This document shows positions 45,715-53,107 of a stretch of DNA of 64,000 nt, in pieces. A model generated the notes under the pieces. That model did no database searches and was not told where the DNA came from. It saw nothing but the letters and a program-made list of their open reading frames with translations. Numbering within the stretch: the first letter of the stretch is position 1; every line of letters starts with the position of its first letter. A program made the translations under genes and the position numbers. This DNA is from Lactococcus formosensis. GTDB taxonomy: Bacteria; Bacillota; Bacilli; Lactobacillales; Streptococcaceae. The stretch lies in NCBI RefSeq assembly GCF_018403745.1, contig NZ_BOVP01000005.1, forward strand, positions 62,001-126,000. Direction: 5' to 3'.

Positions 45715-46293
45715 TTGAAAATAGAAAGAATAAAATTAGCGACTAAATTTACTATGGGTATGTTTATATTAATTCTGGTAACCATGATAATAACTTATGT
45801 AATTAATCCTAATTTAGAAAATTTATTAAATGGAGTAAGCACAAATGTTCCAGAAACATCAAACTCTAATCAGGGACTAAATCAAATTTTATCCTATGTT
45901 ATAAATAATGGAGTGAGGGTTCCATTTCAAATGTTCATCCTATCATTGATTCCAATAGGCTATTTATATTTAACAAATGCTATTATTACATCTATTTTAA
46001 CGGGTATCTTATTCGGGGCTTTATTTCGTTACTCAATAGCCAAATCAATTACTTTTTTATGCTCTGCTTTCCCTTATCTTTTCTTGGAGATATTTGCATA
46101 CTGTATGTTAGCTTCAATGCTCTATCAAATTAATAAATGGGTTAGAGACAAAATAAAACACAGACAGAATACATCCTTTCATTCTGAAATAAGGGCCCTT
46201 TTTATAGACTATTTAAAACATGTTATTCCAGTAATCATACTTGCAGCAATTTTTGAAACGTATCTCGCAGATTTAATTTTAAAACTATTTTGA
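45715..46293 (+). CDS. SpoIIM/DUF95 family membrane protein
   Basis: 192 residues starting at TTG 45715 (AAAGGA six bases upstream). Five or six hydrophobic helices. The central part (ILSLIPIGYLYLTNAIITSILTGILFG, FPYLFLEIFAYCMLASMLY) follows the SpoIIM/DUF95 family. Family members act in engulfment in sporulating bacteria, but in non-sporulating lactic acid bacteria DUF95 proteins often sit in circular-bacteriocin loci. No bacteriocin gene is visible beside this one. AT-rich codon use unlike its core neighbours. Confidence 0.65.
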   Translation: MKIERIKLATKFTMGMFILILVTMIITYVINPNLENLLNGVSTNVPETSNSNQGLNQILSYVINNGVRVPFQMFILSLIPIGYLYLTNAIITSILTGILFGALFRYSIAKSITFLCSAFPYLFLEIFAYCMLASMLYQINKWVRDKIKHRQNTSFHSEIRALFIDYLKHVIPVIILAAIFETYLADLILKLF

Positions 46294-46305
46294 TAAACAG
46301 ATTAA

Positions 46306-46341
46306 TTAAACTCTCATAGCAAGTAAACTGTGAGTTTTTTT
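46306..46341 (+). terminator. Weak terminator after the SpoIIM-like gene
   Basis: AAACTC and GAGTTT with partial inner pairing, then a T7 run. Confidence 0.55.
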
Positions 46342-46372
46342 AATCGTTTTATTAGGCTCAATGGTATTATAT

Positions 46373-46381
46373 AGTTATAAT
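46373..46381 (+). promoter_or_regulatory. -10 region of the S66 peptidase gene
   Basis: GTTATAAT (TATAAT at 46376-46381), 36 nt before the ATG chosen at 46418; it shows that the longer frame from 46361 would start upstream of its own mRNA. Confidence 0.4.
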
Positions 46382-46417
46382 ACAAACTATGTAAATTATT
46401 TGAAAGTGACCAATACT

Positions 46418-47389
46418 ATGGATAAAATATTCGCATCAAAATTAAAATACGGAGATGAGATTAGAGTTATCTCACCTAGTTCTTCGATCGAAAGAGTAGG
46501 AGGATTTGAGGACAATATAATATCTAAAATAAGGCTTGAGGACTTGGGGTTTAAAGTAACTTTTGGAAGGCATATCTTAGAAAATGATCGTTTATACTCT
46601 AGTTCAATTAACTCCCGTCTTTCTGACATACATGAAGCTTTTTCTGATGAAAACGTGAAAGCAATACTAACCACAATAGGGGGATTAAATTGTAATGAGT
46701 TGCTTCCTTATATAGACTGGAATTTGATTAAACAAAATCCCAAAATGTTCATTGGTTATTCTGATACAACAAGTCTACATAATGCAATACGAGCCAAGAC
46801 AGGTCTTGTGACGTATTATGGCCCTTCTTATTCATCTTTTAAAATGGATGAACTTCAAGAGTTTCAGACCCAAAGCTGGATAAAAGCTATGAAAAATAAA
46901 AATTATACATTAGAACCTAGTGATTTATGGACAAGCGACTTGTGGTTTGATAAATCTATAACTAGATCCCCCAAAAAAACAAAATGGAAAATCTATAATC
47001 ATGGAGAGGTAAAGGGAGTTATTACGGGTGGGAATATGCAAACCTATAACCTCCAAGCTGGGACAAAATTTTTACCTGAAGTTAAGTCTCCAATTTTATT
47101 TTTAGAACTTTCAGAAGGCGGAATACCTCTAGAATTTTCAAGATATTTGGCACAAATATTAGAAATTCATACTGATGTATCTGGTTTAGTCATTGGTCGT
47201 TTTCCTACAGATACTGAGATTTCTGAAGAGATTCTTTACTATATTTTGGATAAATTTCCTATTTTAAAGACTATTCCCGTAATTTATGATGTTGATTTTG
47301 GCCATACACAACCAATATTCACCTTCCCTCTGGGAGGAATAGCTGAAATTTCTACTGACCCTATGGTCATTCAAATATCACAGGGATAA
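46418..47389 (+). CDS. S66-family peptidase (MccF-like microcin C7 self-immunity / LD-carboxypeptidase)
   Basis: 323 residues. Catalytic Ser-Glu-His set of the S66 family: nucleophile in FIGYSDTTSL, glutamate in LELSEGG, histidine in FGHTQPIFTFPLGG. The entry VISPSS and GVITGGNMQTYN are also typical. Close S66 members are either LD-carboxypeptidases of peptidoglycan recycling or MccF, which cleaves microcin C7 and related aminoacyl nucleotides to give resistance. Lack of a signal peptide favours a cytosolic MccF-like role. Lone gene in the AT-rich segment. Confidence 0.8.
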   Translation: MDKIFASKLKYGDEIRVISPSSSIERVGGFEDNIISKIRLEDLGFKVTFGRHILENDRLYSSSINSRLSDIHEAFSDENVKAILTTIGGLNCNELLPYIDWNLIKQNPKMFIGYSDTTSLHNAIRAKTGLVTYYGPSYSSFKMDELQEFQTQSWIKAMKNKNYTLEPSDLWTSDLWFDKSITRSPKKTKWKIYNHGEVKGVITGGNMQTYNLQAGTKFLPEVKSPILFLELSEGGIPLEFSRYLAQILEIHTDVSGLVIGRFPTDTEISEEILYYILDKFPILKTIPVIYDVDFGHTQPIFTFPLGGIAEISTDPMVIQISQG

Positions 47390-47540
47390 TAAAAAGACTG
47401 CATATCCTAGATTTACAGCTCCTTGCTTGAAAAAAATTAGTTATATTTTTTACTATATTTTAGTTGAACTTTATTGAAAGCTATTTATTATCTATTTAAG
47501 TAAGAAGTAGGATTAGATATTGATTTATGAGAGGAGTTAC

Positions 47541-47579
47541 ATGTTGTTTCAGTTGTATGTTAAAATAGGTCTATGTTAA
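47541..47579 (+). CDS. Candidate 12-codon leader peptide overlapping rlmA start
   Basis: ATG at 47541 follows GAGAGGAG by five bases, the strongest Shine-Dalgarno in the region. The frame encodes MLFQLYVKIGLC and stops at TAA 47577-47579, so it runs across the rlmA ATG at 47573. Translation of the peptide would bring ribosomes to the rlmA start. This looks like the short leader peptides of erm-type resistance genes, but may be chance. Confidence 0.35.
   Translation: MLFQLYVKIGLC
47558..47573 (+). promoter_or_regulatory. Extended -10-like box adjoining the rlmA start
   Basis: TGTTAAAAT (-10 at 47561-47566) ends six bases before the rlmA ATG. If used, the rlmA mRNA is leaderless; it competes with the leader-peptide model. 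Confidence 0.4.
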
Positions 47580-48394
47580 AAAAAATCGAAAAAGCCTATA
47601 TGTACTTAGAACAAAACTTAGAAAGCCTAAGCTGTCCTTTATGCCATACTTCCTTTTCTTTGGAACCCTATGCACTGCGTTGTGAGAATAAGCACACCTT
47701 TAACTTGAATAAAAAGGGGTATATTAACTTTTTACAAACAAAAGCAGATACGCAACACTATACAAAGAAGATGTTTGAGCCGAGACGTCGCTTAATCGCC
47801 GCTGGAATGTACGCACCTGTACTTAAGGAAATTGAAACAGCCCTTTTGCCTGGTAATTTGTTGGATGTTGGGACAGGGGAAGGTAAGTTTTTGGAGTTGT
47901 TGTCTTACCAAGGGAACAAATTTGGCTTTGATATTGCCAAAGATGGTATTGAAATGGCGACAGATTTGCCCTTTTCAGCTTTTCTAAGTTTGGCAGATTT
48001 AACAAGATTGCCTTTTGCTGATGGTTCAATTTCGAGTGTTTTAAATATTTTTACACCTTCAAACTATAAAGAGTTTAACCGTGTGTTACAGTCAGAGGGA
48101 AATATCATCAAGATTGTACCTGACCGATATTATCTTCAAGAGCTACGTAAAGTCTATGGCTTTCCAGTTAACTATGACAATACAGAGGTTATTCAACGCT
48201 TTAAGCAGGAATATCCTAATGCCGTGGAAAAAGAACTTCATTATAATTTTGAAATTCCTGAGGAATTACGTTTAGATTTTCTGGAAATGAGTCCTTTAGA
48301 GTGGGCAGTATCCACTGAGATAAAAACAATAGCGAGAAAAAATCCCCCAATGCAAGCAACTATCCATGTGCAAGTTTTGGTAGGGCAAAAATAA
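47573..48394 (+). CDS. rlmA: 23S rRNA (guanine-N1)-methyltransferase RlmA
   Basis: 273 residues. The N-terminal zinc finger is CPLCHTSFSLEPYALRC followed by ENKHTF (Cys/His ligands), then a class I SAM domain (LLDVGTGEGKFLELL). RlmA methylates G745 or G748 in domain II of 23S rRNA; the Gram-positive type (RlmA-II) affects tylosin and telithromycin binding. No Shine-Dalgarno of its own; see the leader ORF and -10 box just upstream. Ends in a terminator. Confidence 0.88.
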   Translation: MLKKIEKAYMYLEQNLESLSCPLCHTSFSLEPYALRCENKHTFNLNKKGYINFLQTKADTQHYTKKMFEPRRRLIAAGMYAPVLKEIETALLPGNLLDVGTGEGKFLELLSYQGNKFGFDIAKDGIEMATDLPFSAFLSLADLTRLPFADGSISSVLNIFTPSNYKEFNRVLQSEGNIIKIVPDRYYLQELRKVYGFPVNYDNTEVIQRFKQEYPNAVEKELHYNFEIPEELRLDFLEMSPLEWAVSTEIKTIARKNPPMQATIHVQVLVGQK

Positions 48395-48420
48395 AAAACC
48401 TCCAGCAGAGGTTTTTTTCG
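48393..48420. terminator. Terminator of rlmA, bidirectional
   Basis: AAAAACCTC and GAGGTTTTT around CAGCA. Confidence 0.8.
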
Positions 48421-48437
48421 TTAGAAAATAAAATTTA

Positions 48438-48716
48438 TTATTTCATGAGTAGATGTACAATCTTTTTAATTCCCTTTTTACAAACAAGGAAAACGATAAA
48501 ACCAACAACAAGAGCAGCTGGCACAGCAACTAAACTACTTGTGATTGTAATAAAAATATAGACCATCATAGCCATGATTACTGAAAAGCTAGCGACATTA
48601 AGAAAGAAAGTCAGCTCATGGACACGTTTTGTCAGATGACTTTCTTGTGCATGTAGCTCATCATATGAGTAGTATTCTTGCTTCTCATAGAAATCGTTTA
48701 AATTTTTTAATTCCAT
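48438..48716 (-). CDS. Small two-helix membrane protein
   Basis: 92 residues. A hydrophilic N-terminus (LNDFYEKQEYYSYDELHAQE) is followed by two hydrophobic helices (about 34-56 and 60-82). No family recognised; the layout resembles small streptococcal DUF-type membrane proteins. Shine-Dalgarno AGGAAAA upstream. Convergent with rlmA. Confidence 0.55.
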   Translation of the reverse strand: MELKNLNDFYEKQEYYSYDELHAQESHLTKRVHELTFFLNVASFSVIMAMMVYIFITITSSLVAVPAALVVGFIVFLVCKKGIKKIVHLLMK

Positions 48717-48871
48717 AGTTTTTTCCTAAGTTTTCCTGATAATTAAGCTCTACACTACATCATAACAAATTATGTAAATGTTTGCAATACAATTTCATGT
48801 CTTATGTTACTTTTTTGTTAATCGGAAAATAAAATAAAATGAAAATCTGACGTGTCAAGAGCGATAAATAG

Positions 48872-48888
48872 TGATATAATTTAGTCTA
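48872..48888 (+). promoter_or_regulatory. Extended -10 promoter adjoining the first U32 gene
   Basis: TGATATAAT (-10 at 48875-48880) ends seven bases before the ATG at 48888; no Shine-Dalgarno. Predicts a leaderless mRNA. Confidence 0.6.
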
Positions 48889-49811
48889 TGATTAAAATTA
48901 CTACTACCGCAGAAAGTGTGGAGCAAGCCAAAGCCCTACTAGCTGCTGGAACTGACACCCTTTATATTGGTGAAGCCGAGTTTGGGTTACGCTTACCCAC
49001 AGCGCTTAGCTATGATGAAATTCGTGAGATTACAGCTCTTGCACATGCAGCAGGAAAAACGGTTACTGTTGCAGTGAATGCGCTAATGCACGTTGACATG
49101 ATGGCTAAAATCAAACCCTTCTTAGACTTCTTGCAAGACATTAAAGTAGACCGTATCGCTGTAGGAGATGCAGGAGTTATCTTCGTACTTCAGAGGGACA
49201 AGTATGACCTTCCTTTTACTTATGATGCCTCTACAATGGTAACTTCAAGTAGACAAGTTAATTTTTGGGCGGGGCAAGGTGCTGTCGAAGCCGTATTGGC
49301 ACGTGAGATTCCCAAACCTGAACTTGAAGCTATGACGGGAAACTTAGATGTACCCGGCGAGGTATTGGTTTATGGAGCAACTGTTATCCATCAAAGTAAA
49401 CGTCCTTTAGTGCAAAATTACTATAATTTTATTAAGACAGAAGAGACGGGAAAAGATCGTGAACGTAATCTTTTTGTTTCGGAACCTAAAAGGGAAGATA
49501 CCCACTATAGTATCTTTGAAGACAATCATGGTACACACATTTTTGCTAACGATGATCTTAATATGATGAGTGAACTTTCTGACTTGGTTAAAATGGGCTT
49601 TGACCATTGGAAACTGGATGGTATTTTCACTCGTGGCGCGGATTTTGTTGCTATTACGAAGTTGTTTGTGGAAGCTAAAAATACCATTGAGGCAGGAAAG
49701 TTCACTGCAGACAAGGCTTTCCAGCTAGAAGAAGAAGTGCGTAAATTTCATCCAGCTGGACGTACATTATCCCATGGTTTTTATGATTTAGATCCTGATA
49801 AAATCAAGTGA
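48888..49811 (+). CDS. Peptidase U32 family protein, TrhP1/YrrN-like
   Basis: 307 residues of the U32 fold: LLAAGTDTLYIGEAEFGLRLP, YDASTMVTSSRQVNFW and a C-terminal GFYDLDPDKIK. U32 proteins were named collagenases, but the bacterial pair homologous to B. subtilis YrrN/YrrO (TrhP1/TrhP2) hydroxylates U34 in tRNA from prephenate. Shorter than the second U32 protein and without its cysteine cluster. The ATG lies seven bases after a -10 box. Confidence 0.8.
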   Translation: MIKITTTAESVEQAKALLAAGTDTLYIGEAEFGLRLPTALSYDEIREITALAHAAGKTVTVAVNALMHVDMMAKIKPFLDFLQDIKVDRIAVGDAGVIFVLQRDKYDLPFTYDASTMVTSSRQVNFWAGQGAVEAVLAREIPKPELEAMTGNLDVPGEVLVYGATVIHQSKRPLVQNYYNFIKTEETGKDRERNLFVSEPKREDTHYSIFEDNHGTHIFANDDLNMMSELSDLVKMGFDHWKLDGIFTRGADFVAITKLFVEAKNTIEAGKFTADKAFQLEEEVRKFHPAGRTLSHGFYDLDPDKIK

Positions 49812-49812
49812 T

Positions 49813-49911
49813 GCACACCTTCTATTACAAAAAGAAGGACTAGGTCGAAAGTGTTCATTTTTTCTTGAAAGAAAGTATTTCCGTATTTAGATTTCAGGAA
49901 GATGTGTGCAA
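49813..49911 (+). repeat. Long inverted repeat between the two U32 genes
   Basis: GCACACCTTC just after the first U32 stop is matched by GAAGATGTGTGC at 49900-49911, with a smaller CCTTC/GAAGG hairpin inside. It could fold the intercistronic RNA; no T-run follows, so it is not a standard terminator. The rest of 49812-49997 shows no gene. Confidence 0.4.
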
Positions 49912-49997
49912 GGATTTATTAAAATCATAGTTTATTATTAAAAAAGTTTTGGTCGGCAGACCTTATCAAAAATCTTATCTTGAAAATAGGAGAAAAA

Positions 49998-51287
49998 ATG
50001 CAAGAAAATTATACAAGACCTGAGGTACTTTCACCTGCAGGCACACTGGAAAAACTCAAAGTAGCGATTGATTATGGCGCAGATGCTGTATATATCGGTG
50101 GACAAGCCTACGGTTTGCGATCACGCGCAGGTAACTTTACCTTTGATGAGATGCGTGAAGGCGTAGAGTATGCTTCAGCCCACAATGCTAAGGTATATGT
50201 TGCGGCCAATATGGTCACACATGAAGGAAATGAAGAAGGAGCAGGCGAATGGTTCCGTACACTGCGTGATTTAGGAATTTCTGCAGTAATCGTTTCGGAT
50301 CCTGCATTGATCGCAATTTGTGCAGCCGAAGCACCAGGTTTACCAATCCATCTCTCTACGCAGTCTTCAGCAACAAATTACGAAACTTTAGAATTCTGGC
50401 AAGGTTTAGGACTGGAACGTGTCGTCTTAGCCCGTGAAGTTTCTATGGAAGAATTGGCTGAAATCCGAAAACATACATCTGTAGAAATTGAAGCTTTTGT
50501 CCATGGTGCCATGTGTATTTCTTATAGTGGACGCTGTGTTCTTTCAAACTACATGAGTATGCGTGATGCTAATCGTGGTGGATGTTCACAGTCCTGCCGT
50601 TGGAAATATGACCTTTATGATATGCCTTTTGGTAGTGAGCGCAAATCAATCAAAGGTGAAATTCCCGAAGAATTTTCAATGTCTGCTGTTGATATGAGCA
50701 TGATTGAACATATTCCTGACATGATCAAAAATGGTGTAAACTCCTTAAAAATTGAAGGACGTATGAAATCTATTCACTACGTTTCGACAGTTTCAAATGT
50801 TTACAAAGCGGCCATTGATGCTTATCTAGAAAGTCCGGAAAAGTTTGAGGCTATTAAGCCAGATTTGGTTGATGAACTTTGGAAAGTGGCACAACGTGAA
50901 TTGGATACAGGCTTTTATTATGGTATTCCTGATGAAAATAAACAACTTTTCGGTGCACGTCGTAAAATTCCAGAATACAAGTTTATTGGCGAAGTTGTCG
51001 CTTACGATGAAGACAGCAAGGTTGCGACAATTCGTCAACGTAACGTCATCACTGAAGGTGATACGATTGAATTTTATGGTCCGGGCTTCCGTCATTCAGA
51101 AACAACCATTCAAAACTTGCGTTTGGCAGAAACAGGAGAATCCATCGACCGTGCACCAAACCCAATGACACTTTTACATATCGATGTGGAAACACCTGTA
51201 CAACCTGGAGATATGATTCGTAAATCAGGTGCAGGGTTAATCAATCTTTATGAAAAATCAGGAGCGGCTAAAACAGTACGTGCTTAA
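49998..51287 (+). CDS. Peptidase U32 family protein, TrhP2/YrrO-like tRNA hydroxylation protein
   Basis: 429 residues. Starts PEVLSPAGTLEKLKVAIDYGADAVYIGG, then VHGAMCISYSGRC, the conserved RDANRGGCSQSCRWKY cysteine cluster expected to bind an Fe-S or metal centre, and KIEGRMKS. This is the larger member of the U32 pair (YrrO/TrhP2, related to E. coli TrhP/YegQ) that makes 5-hydroxyuridine at tRNA position 34. ATG 49998 follows AGGAG; an in-frame TTG at 49980 has no Shine-Dalgarno. Confidence 0.88.
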   Translation: MQENYTRPEVLSPAGTLEKLKVAIDYGADAVYIGGQAYGLRSRAGNFTFDEMREGVEYASAHNAKVYVAANMVTHEGNEEGAGEWFRTLRDLGISAVIVSDPALIAICAAEAPGLPIHLSTQSSATNYETLEFWQGLGLERVVLAREVSMEELAEIRKHTSVEIEAFVHGAMCISYSGRCVLSNYMSMRDANRGGCSQSCRWKYDLYDMPFGSERKSIKGEIPEEFSMSAVDMSMIEHIPDMIKNGVNSLKIEGRMKSIHYVSTVSNVYKAAIDAYLESPEKFEAIKPDLVDELWKVAQRELDTGFYYGIPDENKQLFGARRKIPEYKFIGEVVAYDEDSKVATIRQRNVITEGDTIEFYGPGFRHSETTIQNLRLAETGESIDRAPNPMTLLHIDVETPVQPGDMIRKSGAGLINLYEKSGAAKTVRA

Positions 51288-51309
51288 AAAGATCAACTAG
51301 GGGAGTACA

Positions 51310-52179
51310 ATGGAAAAGAAAAGATTAGGTGTTTATTTTGGTACTTTTGCTCCTTTTCATAAGGGGCACCAACAACAAATCTATAAGTGTGCAGCACTTA
51401 ATGATCAGGTTCTCTTAGTTGTATCAGGCTATACCCATGATCGAGGTGATAAGATTGGTTTGCCTTTATCTCAGCGTTATCAGTATTTACAGGAAGCTTT
51501 TGCGGACGAAGCAGATATCAATGTTGCAATGTTAGACGAGACGGATCTGCCTCCAATGCCCCAAGGATGGGATGCGTGGTTCACACGTTTATTTGGCTTA
51601 TTAAAAAAATATCAGAGTCAGGAAATTACTTTTTATGTGGGAGAGCCAGAATATGTGACTGAGCTAGGTGCGCGTTTTCCGCAAGATACGCGGACTTATA
51701 AGGTAGAGATGGCTGACAGGCAAGATATTAAGATATCTGCAACGGAGATACGTGAAAATCCACTATTGCATTGGAATGAGATAAATCCCGTCTTTCGTAG
51801 GCACTTCACCAAAATCGTTGGCATTATTGGCGGTAGAAAAAGTGGCAAATCAACCTTGGCGAGACGTTTAGCCCGTTCTTTTAACAATGCCCCCTTTGCA
51901 GAGAAAATTGAACAGGCTATCACTTCAGCTGGTAATCAAGGCATTGTCTTCATTGACAATACCTTGTCGCCAGATATGGATTTGGTTCTTTTGATTCCAT
52001 CTGATAATGATGCAGCGCTTTTAAAGAAAATAGCAGAACAAGGACTTACTGAAAAAGTAGTACGTTTGGATGATGAGGAAACAATACGTGACACGCGTGC
52101 TTATCTTGGGCGATATTATCATGCTATAGATGCGATTAGTCAGTATACAGGAGTTCAGATTGACCGATTAAAATATTAG
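51310..52179 (+). CDS. NadR-like NMN adenylyltransferase with a contracted ribosylnicotinamide-kinase domain
   Basis: 289 residues. Residues 1-160 are a nucleotidyltransferase of the NadR type: GTFAPFHKGH (11-20), SGYTHDRGDKIGL, YVGEPEYV and ISATEIR (142-148). A P-loop follows at 174-182 (GRKSGKST) as in NadR, but the kinase part is only about 115 residues. The region normally holding EYAREY and the FITGQ segment is missing, with FAEKIEQAI joined directly to NQGIVFIDN. It probably keeps adenylyltransferase activity and has lost or changed the kinase. 22 bases after the U32 gene, so likely one operon. Confidence 0.72.
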   Translation: MEKKRLGVYFGTFAPFHKGHQQQIYKCAALNDQVLLVVSGYTHDRGDKIGLPLSQRYQYLQEAFADEADINVAMLDETDLPPMPQGWDAWFTRLFGLLKKYQSQEITFYVGEPEYVTELGARFPQDTRTYKVEMADRQDIKISATEIRENPLLHWNEINPVFRRHFTKIVGIIGGRKSGKSTLARRLARSFNNAPFAEKIEQAITSAGNQGIVFIDNTLSPDMDLVLLIPSDNDAALLKKIAEQGLTEKVVRLDDEETIRDTRAYLGRYYHAIDAISQYTGVQIDRLKY

Positions 52180-52189
52180 GAGAGGAAAC

Positions 52190-52939
52190 ATGGTTAACCA
52201 ACAGTTATCAAGTGCTGAAGCCTATACATGGCAAGTTATTCAAGAGCACTATGACGAGATCCCCCAACTTTCTATTACAGATTTGGCAGAGTTGGCTCAT
52301 TGTTCTTTATCAACGATCAATCGCACGGTGAGGAAAAAAGGCTTCTCAGGTTATGCTGAATTTCGCTATTCAATAAAAGAAAAGCCTCTTCCCAATATCA
52401 ATGGTTTTTCAAATGAAGTTTTAGCTGCCATTGGCAAAAATGAAGAAGAACTCTTACGTACGATTCATAATATTTCAGCACTTGCTATTGAACAGGCTGT
52501 GCGTGCAATTGACCAAGCGGATGAAATTATTCTCTTTGCGCGTGGCCTGTCCACTCATGCTGCTGTAGAGATGATGAAGAAGCTCCAACTTTTTCATAAG
52601 TCGGTTACGCTTCATGATGATTACAAGTATATGACTTATTATGCAAGTTTTGTTAATGAGAATAGTTTGATTATCAATCTGTCCTTGAGCGGAGAAACTT
52701 TAGAACTGATCGAAGCAACTGAAGTAGCAAAAGCGCATGGTGCAAAAATTTTGACCTTGACTGTAACGGAGCAAAGCCCATTGGTACGTCTCGCAGATGT
52801 CTCTCTGATTGGTTATAAAAGTACCCTAGAGGTTAACTACTTTGATCTTGATGTGCACAGTCGACTGCCCTTGTATATTTTAGTACGTGTTCTCTTTGAT
52901 GCTTACTCTATTTATAAAAAAACAATGACAAACAAATAA
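52190..52939 (+). CDS. RpiR/MurR-family regulator upstream of the galactose operon
   Basis: 249 residues. HTH of the RpiR type (SITDLAELAHCSLSTINRTVRKKG) and C-terminal SIS domain (IILFARGLSTHAAVEMMKKL; NLSLSGETLELIEATEVAKAHG). Follows the NadR-like gene by ten bases and is ended by a terminator, after which the gal promoter region begins. By position it is the likely regulator of gal or of the upstream gene set; its binding sites may be the two dyads at 52995 and 53026. Confidence 0.8.
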   Translation: MVNQQLSSAEAYTWQVIQEHYDEIPQLSITDLAELAHCSLSTINRTVRKKGFSGYAEFRYSIKEKPLPNINGFSNEVLAAIGKNEEELLRTIHNISALAIEQAVRAIDQADEIILFARGLSTHAAVEMMKKLQLFHKSVTLHDDYKYMTYYASFVNENSLIINLSLSGETLELIEATEVAKAHGAKILTLTVTEQSPLVRLADVSLIGYKSTLEVNYFDLDVHSRLPLYILVRVLFDAYSIYKKTMTNK

Positions 52940-52942
52940 AAG

Positions 52943-52977
52943 CTAAGCGAGTTGTGAATAGTCTACTCGCTTTTTGT
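52943..52977 (+). terminator. Terminator of the RpiR regulator gene
   Basis: AAGCGAGT and ACTCGCTT stem with T5. Confidence 0.8.
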
Positions 52978-52994
52978 TTTGTAAGCGGTATTTT

Positions 52995-53037
52995 AGGAAG
53001 TATTTCCTACCTTCTTTCCTTGATGGGAAACTTTTCC
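52995..53037 (+). promoter_or_regulatory. Pair of operator-like dyads upstream of galP
   Basis: AGGAAGTATTTCCT (52995-53008) and GGAAACTTTTCC (53026-53037) are inverted repeats of the same GGAA/TTCC type. Their centres are 30 bp apart, about three helical turns. They lie just upstream of or over the presumed gal promoter. Confidence 0.55.
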
Positions 53038-53062
53038 AAATAAGAAAATGCTATCATATTAA

Positions 53063-53076
53063 TGTAAGCGATTTCG
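53063..53076 (+). promoter_or_regulatory. cre-like site (CcpA) upstream of galP
   Basis: TGTAAGCGATTTCG agrees with the cre consensus TGWAANCGNTNWCA except at the last base. It lies near the expected transcription start. A CGATTTC/GAAATCG hairpin (53069-53090) overlaps it just before the Shine-Dalgarno. Confidence 0.6.
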
Positions 53077-53107
53077 GTGTAAGGAAATCGAAAAAAGGAG
53101 GTTCCCG

